DNA from: Phycomyces nitens
Taxonomy: Eukaryota; Mucoromycota; Mucoromycetes; Mucorales; Phycomycetaceae
Assembly (NCBI GenBank): GCA_022702545.1
Contig: JAHRBC010000007.1
Span: forward strand, 1,426,001-1,490,000
Direction of reading: 5' to 3'
DNA: 64,000 nucleotides
The notes under the pieces are model-generated. The model worked only from the letters and a program-made list of their open reading frames with translations. It ran no database searches and was not told where the DNA came from. The translations under genes were made by a program, and so were the position numbers. Shown here in pieces: positions 26,976 through 38,563 of this stretch (position 1 is its first letter; each line of letters starts with the position of its first letter).

Positions 26976-27875
26976 CTAGACATCCTTGAACTCTCCTTCG
27001 ATAATCCTTTTCTGGGGTGCATCTCCATAGGGTATCGACTCAATCGGAATCCTCTCTTCTGTGGTCCAGTCAGGTGCAGACAGCACAAGGTCTTCCATTC
27101 GAATCTTGCCATTGCCATCAATAGTCGCCGTCGCACGCACCACACATCCACCTCCTCTGTCGCCTGGGGTTGCATCGTCCTGGGCAAAGAATTCAACCTG
27201 CACTCGCTGGACATCGACCTTGGTCCTATTGTTTTCCAAAATGGTCTGGGAGCTAAAGGAAGACGAGTGAACAGGCAGGAAACTGAGGTCCTTGATGTGG
27301 TCTGCATTGAATTCCTCTGTCAGGACACGTCTTCCCATTGGTGTGTCTGCCCACTTTAGGATTTCTGAAATCGCTTCCTTTTGGACCTGGTCGGCCGCCC
27401 TATGGGTTCCCACATGGGCCTTTAAGAGATCAAAGATGCCATTGCTAGCCTTGGATGCCACCCCAGCAACCGTCATGGCTGATGGTCCCAGCACTTTCCA
27501 CCACACTGATGTCTGGCGCCATACCTTCCAGGCCATGATGGACGCAATGCCACCGACCACTAGCCAGACTACAGGACCCAGAACCGTACTCACGAGCGTC
27601 ATCCCACCTAGAGTGGTGGCAAGTGCAAGTCTGCGTTTGGCCTTGCTGGCCGTCAAGAGCATGATTGGAATGCGCCAGAATGAAAATGTACGGACGGTCG
27701 TAATCTGGCCATATGCAGGAGACAGTGCTGGACGGCGTGGTTGGGCTGCCAGCAACACAGGCCGAGGGTATATTGATTGTATGGCCATCAGCCCACCAGG
27801 TCTTTTGGCACCCAATGGTACAACAGATGGTAGGCGAGAATGCGACTGGAAAAGGCGAACAAGAGTGCGATTCAT
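26976..27875 (-). CDS. Unknown mitochondrial membrane protein, 299 residues
   Basis: Single-exon gene, unusual in this intron-rich window. I do not recognise the family. The N terminus (MNRTLVRLFQSHSRLPSVV and following, many Arg/Ser/Pro, few acids, up to about residue 70) looks like a mitochondrial presequence. Residues about 82-112 are hydrophobic (LALATTLGGMTLVSTVLGPV, then WLVVGGIASIMAW), enough for one long or two short membrane spans. The C-terminal 170 residues are soluble and mixed charge, with an ILKWADTPMGRRVLTEEF segment and a beta-rich part ending EGEFKDV. Translation is uninterrupted and codon use is like its neighbours, so it is probably functional. Tandem with the HIT gene, 156 bases downstream of its stop. 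Confidence 0.75.
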   Translation of the reverse strand: MNRTLVRLFQSHSRLPSVVPLGAKRPGGLMAIQSIYPRPVLLAAQPRRPALSPAYGQITTVRTFSFWRIPIMLLTASKAKRRLALATTLGGMTLVSTVLGPVVWLVVGGIASIMAWKVWRQTSVWWKVLGPSAMTVAGVASKASNGIFDLLKAHVGTHRAADQVQKEAISEILKWADTPMGRRVLTEEFNADHIKDLSFLPVHSSSFSSQTILENNRTKVDVQRVQVEFFAQDDATPGDRGGGCVVRATATIDGNGKIRMEDLVLSAPDWTTEERIPIESIPYGDAPQKRIIEGEFKDV

Positions 27876-28031
27876 TTGACAAGAATGGTTTAAAGTGTTG
27901 AATGCAAGGCAATTTTTATATTGATTTTAATATATATATATATATAATAATAAATAAATAAAAGTGCATGAGAATGACATGTACAGACGATCATGGTGCC
28001 TGGCCCACAACAACCCAGAGTCTAATTGATA

Positions 28032-28891
28032 TCATGGATCTTTTAGGTTCTCAAGAATCTGCTGGTATTTTGCCTCTATATCCTTGCGGTCCATCTTGTT
28101 TGGCTTCCATTGGATCAAGAGGCCTTGGGATTGATCTGGCTTTGGGATAAGATGGAAGTGGACATGGGGAACAGCCTAAAATGGTGAGATTAGAAATATG
28201 TCTGGATTGTCAAGACAGTTATAAATATATATAAAAAGCCCAACTTGCCTGGTTGGCCAGCCTTCCGTTGTTCTGTACTTTATGCTTAGTACAATGATGG
28301 ATGATGTCATGATCTTACCTGCAAGACATTATAGTCTTTTAGACCTGCAGCCAGGGCAATCTTTTTTGTCAATGGCATCACACTGGCAAGATACTCGTCT
28401 GGTACCTGATGCAAGAACTCTGCGTGATCTATTGACAGCCTTGAGATCAAACGAACAGGATATTATATATATATATAAAAGGACTTACATTTCGGAACGA
28501 TCAACTATATAATAATAATAATAATAATAATAACAGCAAGAGATCAATTTGGCGTATTCTTCTTTTCTTATTTTTTTTCTTGGGTCAAGAGCACTTACAC
28601 AGTGTCCTTTGCTCAGTGGGTCAATATCCATAAATGCAAAACTACACTGGTCAGTAGTCCTATCGCTTGGATTCTCTAGTCTACCTTTTGTCGGTCTCTA
28701 GCAGCCTGAGGGACGGAATGTCTTTTCTGGATAGAAAACTCAATGAGATGATTAATAGATTATAGACACACATGCCTAATGATCTTGCAAAAGATGCAAT
28801 TGTCAGATTGATGCGCATGGGCCGACGAAAAACGCGTTTGTAAATTCAATCTTTGAAGAGGATTCCAATTACGACAAAGAATGAAAGACAT
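28032..28891 (-). CDS. HIT-family nucleotide-binding protein (HINT/HNT1-like)
   Basis: 164-residue histidine-triad protein; such enzymes hydrolyse nucleoside phosphoramidates. Minus-strand exons: 28891-28776, 28726-28685, 28641-28599, 28504-28489, 28428-28319, 28272-28249 and 28175-28032. Motifs: DNCIFCKIIRKDIPS, FAFMDIDPLSKGHC, LIVPKYHAEF, NNGRLANQ and the catalytic HVHFHLIPKP (HxHxH). Exon 4 is 16 bases and exon 6 is 24. Introns 1 and 6 start with GC (GCATGT and GCAAGT). The start ATG at 28891 gives an N-terminal extension of about 28 residues rich in Arg, Asn and Leu (MSFILCRNWNPLQRLNLQTR), which looks like a mitochondrial targeting signal; HIT proteins of this type often lack one. The acidic-rich C terminus ends NLKDP. 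Confidence 0.9.
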
Positions 28892-28992
28892 TGGAGAAAA
28901 GAACAGGCTCCAAAATACTCGTCACAGAGATGTTTAAAGATCAAGAGTTTATATAGAATATATATATATGTATGTATATAAATGGTATTATT

Positions 28993-30129
28993 CTATTGTC
29001 CTATGGCTCCAACTGTACTTGCAGCCTTGCCGAGAAGATCACCTAGTCCACCTGATCCTCCTGAAGAAGACAGGATGCTACCAAGGGTTCCCTTTACAAG
29101 GGTATCAAAGTCGCTTTCCTGATAATAATAATAATAATAATAAAAAGGTCAGTAATGCTCATTAATCCAATTCAATTCAATTCGATTCAGCTAATTTATT
29201 TACCTGAAGAGGGCATGGAAAGCTCACACTGTCAGAAACAGTGATGGTGATGGGGATGCCAATGATCTTGATAGTTGGCTGGACATCATATTCGATACGA
29301 ATGTCCTCTTTCTGGCCACCCAAGAATCCACATTTCCCCAAGAGGTCTGTCATGATGTACTGCTGCTGGGCCAAGGATAGATCGATGATGAGGCTGAATG
29401 GAAAGAGGATATTGGTGATTGCATTGGAACTAATGTGGACATTGTTCTTTTGGCCACCTCCCAAAGAAGTGTTGCGGTAGTTTGGATAATAGGCCTACAA
29501 ACACGACTATTAATATGAATCGACAAGAATATCTGTGTACCTACCTTTGCAATAATCTTTTCAAACGTAACGCTCTCAATGTTGGGGTTATTTACACTGA
29601 TGGATAAAACGGCACTAATGTTTGCAGTGGTTCCCTGGAGGTTAAATGATGGCACGCCATCGATTCCTTTGAAATCAACACTGGGAGTTTTGAATATGGC
29701 AGCCAAGACACCAACAGCAATCCCCAGGCCAACGATAATTAGCAAGAGTATACATGCTATCCAACGTAACCAGCGAGGACAGCAGACACAGCACCCACAG
29801 CACAATAGATCACAGCAGGACCGCTTCTTTGGCCCATCATCATAGAAATCTGGCTTATCGACATAGCCTTGGGGCTCATAAATGTGCTGGTAATCGGCTG
29901 GATTATGGTGGTTCTTTTGTGCTGGGCCTTGGTAGTTATAGCCATCATTGGGTGGAGTAGATGCGTTGTAATAACTATTGTAATTGGAGTTCTTGTCATC
30001 ATAATATTGCTGGTTTCCTCGAGAGTATGCTGACTGTGGCATGTCGTGCAGTGGATAATTATCGCGGCTTTGGGGTGGTGTTGCTGAGTTTTGATGTCCC
30101 GTATTGGGATCGTCACGATAATATGCCAT
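28993..30129 (-). CDS. LEA2-domain single-pass membrane protein
   Basis: 333 residues; exons 30129-29545, 29494-29204 and 29118-28993. The first about 100 residues are hydrophilic, rich in Tyr, Asn, Gln, Pro and His (low complexity, probably cytosolic). A cluster of ten cysteines (SCCDLLCCGCCVCCPRW, about 104-120) precedes the hydrophobic span IACILLLIIVGLGIAVGVLA; such juxtamembrane cysteines are often palmitoylated (inference). The rest is a water-stress/LEA2-like beta domain with SVNNPNIESVTFEKIIAKAYYP, then a Gly/Ser-rich tail. Fungal proteins of this layout occur in the plasma or vacuolar membrane and are little studied. All introns GT-AG. Confidence 0.82.
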
Positions 30130-32485
30130 TTTTATATGTGTAAAGAAGTGCAGGAAAGAAGAGAAAAAGAGAGAAGAAAGAGCAAAAAGATGGTACTTTT
30201 AAGCTAAAGAAAAAAAAAGAGAAAAAAGTTAATAATAAATTTAAAAATAATAATAATAAAAATGTTATTTTTATAGGTTGGAAACACTTATTGAATGTAC
30301 TACTGAACTTGGCACACTGAGCCAATTAACAATCTTGGTTTGGTATCAGCCTGTTTCTCGTGGAAATCAAACACGACATGTATTGCTTTCTTGATTCTCA
30401 AGATTGTGTATTCTATATCTTGCAAAGACGTCTATTTGGTATATATGAAACTAACCCTCTTCTCAAACCCCTTACAATTAACCTCTTCCCAAGGTCGGGG
30501 TGCACATGTGTGGTACACTGGACTGGAAGCAGCCCGAAAAAAAAAAGCTCTTTAGGGTTCAGGATCGATACATTTAAATACAAAAATACATTGACATGGC
30601 TTTAACTTTCGGCATAAATGCAGTCATTTCAAAAACAAGAAACAACAATGCTTACATGTCTGACCCATGGTGTCAAGAGATATTGTTGTTGTTGTTATTA
30701 TTGGTCTAGAAACCCAACATTTACTATTGCTGTCATTTCCCTCGAGAAAGCCTATAAAACTCTTGGCACTTTCGACGATAATTTTACTTGTCTTTAATAT
30801 TTTACGGACATTTAAAATGGGTATAATTATCATTAGAAAGGCCATGGTATGTATTTGACTAATGGCTTTTTATTGATCTTGATAGAATAAGAATAGTATC
30901 TAGATATGTGGGCTGGCAGTGTGTGTGTATCTTGCAATTAGATGATAAATCTTTGGGATATTCCAGACCGCGTCTTGAAGATTACCTATTTTACAAATGT
31001 TTCAGCAAAAAATCAATCCTCTTTTACTGCGACATGATTGAATGTCCATATCCTGAGCAACAGTATACAAAGATATAAATATTTTGCGCAATTTATTCAT
31101 TTATTCACTTTTTGCAGGATTAACCTTGTAATGAAAAAAAGATGGTTTGGAAACCAAAGCTCATCCTTTTTGTTTCATGTATATGTTTATTATCCATACC
31201 ATCAACATAAAGTATATATATATAACGATCAAGTTTTAAAAAAGGTAATTTTGACAAAAATAATATACAACAATATCCATTCTTTTTTTGAGAATATATA
31301 GCAAACGTTGCACACAGTATTTACAAGATATATATATATAAAGTATGACACTTTTACTTTTAGGCAGAATGGCCAACTATTACAAAAGTATATTAAATTG
31401 TTGGCAAATCTAGAGCCAGGTAGTCTGCAAGGCTTCATCAAAATCAATTGTATATTCAATTGAATGGTCAGTACCTATTTTGTTTTTGTTTTTTAAACTT
31501 TTGGCTTTATGGTTGGTGTGTGTCTTGAGTTTCTGGTGCACAAGGTCCCAGATTTTTGATGGAGCTCAGTCCAAAAGATAAGGAGACAGGTATGCGTTTC
31601 CACTCATGGGTGTGGAAATAGGCTTTAATCTTGTCTATGCATAGACAATCGAATCGAAAAGGAAGTTTGGATTGCTCCATTAAATATAGAGTACATTAAT
31701 CGTCTGAAACCAGAAGAAAGAACCGTGAACAGACTGTCTATCAAAAGCGCATTAGCATATATTTATATATATAAATATCTTTTAAGACAGATTCCCCTGG
31801 GATTAAGATTAAAAGGGTAGATTTATGCTAGCCCTAAAAACCAAATGTCGAATTGTATTTTAGAAATGGAGACTATTCAAGACTAGTCAATACTAGTCAA
31901 AAAAAAAACAAGATGGGCTAGATGTATATTCTATTAGTCGTTTAATAATTACGATAAATTAAATATAGTACCAAATACTTCAAAGGGGACCCTTGGATAG
32001 TCCATTGCTTATATTTTAACGATAAAGTAATGCATTGTAAAACAAAAATTGGACGCCTTGTAAACTATACAAAGCTTTGATCATTGGATACTGACTCTCT
32101 CTCTCTCTCTCTTTTTTTTTGGTATCCTAGCAACTGTTATTGGATCCAGTCTCGACTGTACTGCCCCAAATTAGAGACGCTATATTTAATGGACATGCCA
32201 AATATCCATCTCATCATGTTTAGTATAATGATGAGCCTACTCGATTTCTAATTTGTCCAATAGAAAAACTGTGTGTGTGTTTTTTTAAGAGGTATGCCCA
32301 TGTCGCGTAGAAAAATTACACTCCGGTCTATGCTATCCAGCATAATACTCTAGGGTATTTTGCAGCCAGCGTAATTTATCTATTAATTTCTTTTCTCATA
32401 CGCACGTCAAGGTATACATGTCAATATGATCATTACGATTATGTCGTGATACAAATGGCTAATTGATTTTATTCATTCAAGCAAA
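30130..32485. other. Gene-poor AT-rich region
   Basis: 2.3 kb with no supported gene. Open frames are short, dominated by microsatellite-derived runs of Ile/Tyr or Lys/Asn. The part near 30,130-30,330 is the LEA2-gene promoter. A CT run lies near 32097-32111. Confidence 0.5.
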
Positions 32486-32710
32486 ATGAACTCTTCATCA
32501 GGAACACCATTAGGATCAACTGCATTTGGTGACAGAGAAAAGGCTGCCGAGAACCAATGGGCAAGATCTCAGGTGAGTAATTGTTCCGAATTCATATGGA
32601 AAATGTTAAGAAAACTTAATGGTATCCAACAGGATGCCGAGAAACTAAAGGCCATTCGAGAAAAGATGCAAAAAGATGCCGAAGCTGCCAAGGCCAAGGA
32701 TAGACAATGA
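32486..32710 (+). CDS. ATP synthase inhibitor IF1-like small protein
   Basis: 54-residue protein encoded by exons 32486-32572 and 32633-32710 (GT-AG intron). It carries the IATP core: SSGTPLGSTAFGDREKAAEN, then WARSQDAEKLKAIREKMQKD, a charged amphipathic helix. Yeast Inh1 has the same STGTP...REKEQL organisation. IF1 binds F1 and blocks ATP hydrolysis when the proton gradient collapses. Unlike Inh1, no mitochondrial presequence is visible before MNSSSGTP; either an upstream exon was missed, import uses an internal signal, or this is a related cytosolic (Stf/other) protein. No other gene lies within 2 kb on either side. Confidence 0.75.
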   Translation: MNSSSGTPLGSTAFGDREKAAENQWARSQVSNCSEFIWKMLRKLNGIQQDAEKLKAIREKMQKDAEAAKAKDRQ

Positions 32711-34677
32711 TTGAATTGACTTTATAATAATATAAATATATGTCTTGGTTGCTTGTAAATCTAGTACATTATAAATATTCATTCATTTAACAATATATGT
32801 CTAGACTGTGGTGTGTCGATTGTCCAGAGACATCTTTTGTATAGAATCAAATCAAATCAATCAATCAATCGAAAAGAGTGTGTATTTGTTTTGCTTATAA
32901 CGTCAAGGCAATAGCCAATTTGGGCTGGCTTAAATACTAGTTGTGCTCTTGACAGTAGAATCATGTTTTATCCAATTCGTGCACATCTGTCAATTGCATT
33001 TTATAGGAATACTTTGTAGATATATTGGGTATAGTTATTATAATAGAGTGTGTACTATGTTTGGAAATTTAATAATATTCTCACAATACGACTTGTCGAG
33101 TTGAGTATATTGTGGATTGATTGAGAAAGATGTACTAGAGTGGTTTAAAAGACATGCATTCTTAAAATATACACGATAATTGTGCCATCCTCCCCCTCTT
33201 GTTCTCGATATCCAAGATTATTGTCAATACGTTTACTGATTATACAGGATATCAATGCGTACCACTCCATATTTGCCTTGATTTTGTCCATGTAAAATAC
33301 TCTCATCTAAAGAATGTACCACGACCCCTTCTTTTTTCCTTGGCCATGGCTAACCTTGCATGTTTAACAATCCTTGTCTACAATGTGCTTTTGTAGGCCA
33401 TGTCAATTTACAATAATCGGTATTTATTTTGCAAGCATATAGATTTCGATACAACTGATTTCCATAAACAAACCTCAAGGTATTCCAATAGTACGCATGT
33501 TTCTCGTCTTTAATAAACAGCTTGCAGAGAATATCATTGATAAGCTGTTTTTTTTTGTGGCAAAAAAAAAGCATTAGATACTCTATAGAATTGAATCATA
33601 AATAGTACTCGCAAGAATAGATGGATGTATCCTAATATCCTTCTGTTTTTGTTTTGTCTTTGGACCATGCCCGAGATAAATGACAAGTAATACTGGTGGT
33701 GTTGGTCTCGACTCTCACAATAAATGTTTGTAAACTTGTCATTTGGTACATTTTCTTTTAATTTGAATATATTTTGTCAAACAGAATTGTGTATGTGTAA
33801 AGTATACAATGGCCTTTACAGTCAGTTTTTTTTTGGCCAATGTTTCCAATAATTCAATATCTATATCTATATATATTTTTGATTAATGGAACCAGCAAAG
33901 ACCATAAACTGATTTGCAAAGATGTTGTGCAAAATGTAATGATAAAACAATATGGTCTAGTTACTATGATGGAATTGAGGGGGAGGGGGTCCAAACACAA
34001 CCCTAGATTGTGCTCTTTGACCCAAGTCCATAGGGTTCATAATGTAATGTTACACTAGACGAGACCCTGAAATCAAAGACTGGGCTCACTAAATGCTGGC
34101 AGTGAGAAACAGCAAGTATTTGGCTAGCCAACCCTTGAATTCATGGTTTTATGATCTACAAAGATACTTGCAATTGTCCTTTAGCTTTGAGATAATAATT
34201 GCTGCTAGTTATCAGTAGTGATTTATTCACAAGTCAGAATTAAGGTTATTTGGGCCTGTATGGTTCCTGGCCAATGTGTTTTGGGTTGCAAAAGACATTC
34301 TTGAAAAGATTAAACTGGCCAAACTTTCGGGTATTTAGTATGATAAGGATTATGGTCCAATATGTTGAAAGATCTGTATGACCAAACCGCTAGAAAGAGT
34401 GGTCAGGTTCTTGTACTGAGACGAGTTTATCATTTGGCCATAAAGACAGATTGAACATAATGTATACACATATTCAAGATTCCTTGCATCTTTTTATTTT
34501 TATTATTTTTTTCGGCATAAAGAGTTTAGGAAATAATACAAAAAGAGAACCGGTTGCCATTTTGGTAAACATGGAATTGATATAATTGAGTTGGGCTGTG
34601 GAACATGGATGGTTAGTATCTTGTACCAATGCTTCTTTGGAAATATTTTCTTTATCTAGGGCCAAGGATGTATCACT
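32711..34677. other. Gene-poor AT-rich region
   Basis: No supported gene in about 2 kb; short frames without motifs on either strand. Confidence 0.5.
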
Positions 34678-34845
34678 TGTTGAGTACAGGCGACCATTTA
34701 CCCTTGGCCCCACATTGGGTGGGTATTTAAAACACTCGAGTGATCCATACCAAATGACTATTTAGGACTCTATAGGATACTTTGTAGACTCTCCAAGCGT
34801 CTTTCTTTAACAACAGTTTCTGTACAACATTGGTGTCGTGAGAAT
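34678..34845 (+). mobile_element. Small LTR remnant with primer-binding-like site
   Basis: A 152-base block begins TGTTGAGTACAG and ends CTGTACAACA, i.e. it has TG...CA termini inside a near-perfect short inverted repeat, as LTRs do. An internal TATTTAAA-like box lies near 34723. Directly after it, one base on, comes TGGTGTCGTGAGAATG, the typical place and TGG start of a tRNA primer-binding site. This makes it the 5' LTR of a plus-strand LTR retrotransposon. No gag or pol frame follows, no second LTR was seen, and the flanking five bases (TCACT and TTGGT) are not a target duplication, so it is a truncated relic. Confidence 0.55.
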
Positions 34846-35971
34846 GTACTTGACCATGGCTGGCATGAGGACGCCGTAGACTCGGTAGGTGCAAGGTGTT
34901 GCATATATGCGGACTGTATTTGCAAAGTTTTAAATACGTAACCATGGTTTCTGCGGATACTTCTCTGGTATATTTAATTTGTTGCCATGACTATATCAGT
35001 CACATTTGGGTCTCTGGTAGACACACTGCTTTATCAAGGTCATGTTGGAACCATATAGAAGAATAACATACACTGAGTTTTGTATTACTCTATAGAAATT
35101 CAATGTCGTGAGATGAATGATCCATACATGTACGCCAATGGGGAGCACACAATAGATTAGAGTAACCCCGACGGATAATCAGATAATCCCATACCGCAAA
35201 ATAAAATGATCTGTCATACACCTATATATTTTTGTTTTTGCTCGCCAGAAAAAAAGAAAAACCCGAGTGTTTGGATGGTTCTGGATTAGGTAATAGAACA
35301 ACAATAATATTCACTCCAATTCAATTCAATTCAATTGAAGAAAGTGTATATGAACAGACAAGATAATGGTAACCATGGTAAACTGTACCTGCTTTTTTAA
35401 ATAAAATAAAGATTATCTATTAAAATAAAATATATGGAACACAATGGTGTAATTGTTATGTACATGATCGATAAATTTGACACTAGTAACTTTATAAAAA
35501 CATGGTACGATAAAAAAAAACAGGTGAATATCGACCGCAAAACAGGAGATCTTTTGTATATATGAAACTCGAGTCTTGTATATACAAAGTATATATATAT
35601 ATCTGTCATTGAGTTTTAAAACCAAGAGGAAAAAGAAATTTTGGCTTTTGGAGTGTGTATAATAAAATAATAAATTTGGGAATTACAAGACTCAACACTT
35701 TGGTAAAGACACACACACATTTTTGTATTGCAACTTCTTGTTTTCCATATTAAAATTAATTACATATATATATATATTAAAAAAGAAACGGTAGATAATT
35801 AAAGAGAAATGATAGGGATTAAGTCTATAGAATGAACGAAAACCCTTCCCGAGGACTGACTGACTGACTGATTGACTGACTTGAATGAGATTAAAGGGTA
35901 AAAAGAAAAAAGAAAAAGAAGAAGAAGAAGTAAAAGTAGAAATAGATTATGAAACGATCATCTCTTTCTTC
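34846..35971. other. Intergenic, AT-rich
   Basis: No gene recognised. The right end, with ACTG and GAAGAA runs at 35855-35935, lies downstream of the ERG5 stop and is its 3' flank. Confidence 0.5.
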
Positions 35972-37719
35972 TTAGGCGGATGCAGGAGACTTTCTGGGCT
36001 CAAAGCTCATGATACAGCCATCCTGAGGATAAATGGTAGCAAAGATGGAGATATCGTCACTCTTGTCAGTACGGTAATGGGTCCAGTCCAACACCATGCA
36101 TGCCTCTGCCAATGTAGCCATCAGGTGCATCACAGCATATTCCTTTCCAAGACAGTGGTGGGGTCCATTACCAAACACCATAAAGTTCTTGGGATACTTC
36201 TCGGCACTTCCCTCGGATCCCCATCTATCGGGGTCAAAGCTGTCGGGATTAGGGTAGGCAACAGGGTCGTGGAGAGCAGGGTAGGTGGTGGGGATGACCA
36301 TTGAACCCTTGGGAATAGTGTAGTTGGATGTAATGGGCCATTCACGCACAGTTTGGTAAGGAACCATCAGGACGGGAGGGCGGAGACGGAGCACTTCCTT
36401 AACCACCTGTCTCAAGTAGACCGACTTCTCCATCAACTCCAATGTCAATTCCTGATCGGGGTTCTCTTCACGCAGCTTCATTTGTTCGGAGCGGATTCTG
36501 TGAAGAACATCGGGGTGGTCGGCAGTCAACTGGAATGCCCAGGTCATGGCAGAAGAAGTGGCATCTTGGCTGGCAAACAGGAAGGTCAGGATGGTCAGTG
36601 CAATCTCACGGTTGTCAAACTTGCGGGGTGCAGCCTTGCCAGCCTTTTCACATTCAATCTCGTCGTCCAACATGGAGCGAACCCAGGCGTCCATCATGGA
36701 CTTGATCTCTCCGCCGTTGGCCATTCGGGTACGGCACTCCTTGATGCACTCTACAAACTGGTTGACAATGTACTTGCGCGACTGGACAGCCTTGTAGACT
36801 TTGGTGCCTGGGAGGGGAATGGGGAAGTTGACGAGCTCAAGTGCGGCAGTGATGTTAAAGTACTCTTGGGAGATCTTGGATGCAACCTCATCGGACATAT
36901 GGTCGCCCAAGAAGACTCTCAGAGAGCTCTCCATGTTGAGCTCACGGAACCGCAACTGATACTGACTCTTCTCACCATTCAACGAAAGCCACTCTGCAAA
37001 ATGTTTCTTGTAAACCTTATCCTGGACAGGGATGTAGATACTGTATGGACCGGTTAACAAAAATATATTCACACACACACGCACACATTAACTGGAATTT
37101 GATGACTTACCCGAGGGCCTTTCGTGTAAAGAGCACATTGAGACCCTTGCGATAGTCGACATGGGACTTTCCACTCAGGAAGACCCAGTTGTCAGCACAG
37201 AGGATATGCTTCATCGAGTCAACGACAGCAGGCTCAGCATATACGGGTGCGTTGAGAATCTTGCGGCTAAGATCGCAGGTGGAAGCAATGACAACGAATC
37301 TAATGGAATTTGATGGTCAATACACACACACATATATATATATTGATTCAAAAACAAAGCTCTCCTTGGTTACCTGTCGAATACGCTCACACAAGACAAT
37401 TCACCACTCTTCCACTTGCTCATGTAGCCCTCAAAGGTAGGATAGAGAGAGTCTGTAAAGGCGCCGATGATGGGAATCTTGAACTGAGGTCCTGGCAAAC
37501 CCTTCTTCTTGTTGAGGTAGACATACTGCTCATAGGCAAACAGACCAACCACGGCAGAACAAATGACAGCAGTTGTAGAGATGTTTGGCTGGGCAAACGC
37601 TGTCTTTACGAATTCAGCAATGGTATGCTTTGCCGACTCGATTGTGCGTGGGTCAAAGATGCTAAGAAGAGTAAGTAAACTTTGATTGATGAAGAAGTGT
37701 CTTACCTTGAGCTAGCCAT
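35972..37719 (-). CDS. ERG5: Sterol C-22 desaturase, cytochrome P450 CYP61 (ERG5)
   Basis: 519-residue P450 that introduces the C-22 double bond in ergosterol synthesis at the ER. Minus-strand exons: 37719-37706, 37661-37374, 37299-37111 and 37040-35972. Exon 1 is only 14 bases (MASS). A membrane anchor is at about residues 25-45 ([19 protein letters not shown]) followed by a proline hinge GLPGP. Other marks: [14 protein letters not shown]-helix [18 protein letters not shown], ExxR in [13 protein letters not shown]-type DPDRW, and heme loop [14 protein letters not shown] with the cysteine ligand. [10 protein letters not shown] distinguishes CYP61 from CYP51. The main exon uses more GC-rich codons than the flanks, suggesting good expression. 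Confidence 0.95.
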
Positions 37720-37982
37720 GACTCTGGAGAAACAAGGGTTGATTAGTAATGATGGTGGATAACCAACTGTGTTTGTATGTGTGTGTATGTCCTACCCAAA
37801 AAGAAAAAGAAAAAGAAAATGCGATGCAAAGAAAGAAAGAAAGAAAGAAGGGTCGGGCTGGATGATTTCAAAAGACGATAAAATAAATAAAAAATTAGAC
37901 AGAGCCGAGTTAAGAGGGTACAAGTATAAAAACTATTAAATAAAATTCTGTGACCAGCAGTAATGGACCGACCAAGAATCAG

Positions 37983-38563
37983 TCAATCGCGATGGACATT
38001 AAAAGGCAGCAAAACAAGCAAAACAAGCATATCTTGGCCCTTATATTTCCTCAATTCCAGAGCCATACTCTTCTCAGCATCCTTGAAAGCCTGTGTGTCT
38101 GTCCACTTGTCCGATAGTTCGCATCGTACAGAACCAAAAGGCACACCAGATCGCCTGTTCGGGGATAAAATAATTCAATAAATAATAGACAAAAAAGGAC
38201 TTTAGACAAGCTGGCCTCTCACCATTGATACACGAGGTCTTTAACTACTTTCTCAATGAAAAGCATTTGTTCTTGCGGTTGATCATTCTTCTTCTAATTG
38301 GCTGAGTTGGACAGAGACCATCATTTTGATCGTGCACGGCCAAACTTCTGACTACTCTAGAAATTCATGTTTGGCAATCTTGGTCCGGGCCGAATCTGTC
38401 CGGTACAACTGCCAATCTTTATCCAGTCAATTCACGTATTCTACTCTGCAGAATCCTGGCCGTCTTGTTCGTGGGACAATCACAAAACAGTCAAAGCAAG
38501 TCAACCACATCATGATTGTCGTACAAAGAATGTAGTGCAAGGCACTCAAACCGATGACTGAAA
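37983..38563 (-). pseudogene. Decayed gene of unknown family
   Basis: Protein-like sequence on the minus strand, in pieces. From 5' to 3': SLYDNHDVVDLL, a TGA, then CDCPTNKTARILQSRIREL, a four-base shift, DKDWQLYRTDSARTKIAKHE, a TAG, SEVWPCTIKMM, a one-base shift, QPQEQMLFIEKVVKDLVYQW. A clean GT-AG intron (38222-38155) then joins W to RSGVPFGSVRCELSDKWTDT and a frame ending at 37983. The preserved intron plus amino-acid-like composition says it was a gene; two in-frame stops and two shifts say it is dead, unless I have mis-set more introns. I do not recognise the family. It lies just upstream of ERG5. Confidence 0.45.

Noticed and set aside
34474..34713. Minus-strand 79-codon frame next to the LTR
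   Set aside because: It crosses the LTR boundary and has no gag/pol motif; treated as chance.
36353..37057. 234-codon plus-strand open frame
   Set aside because: Antisense shadow of the ERG5 main exon, which has all P450 motifs on the minus strand.
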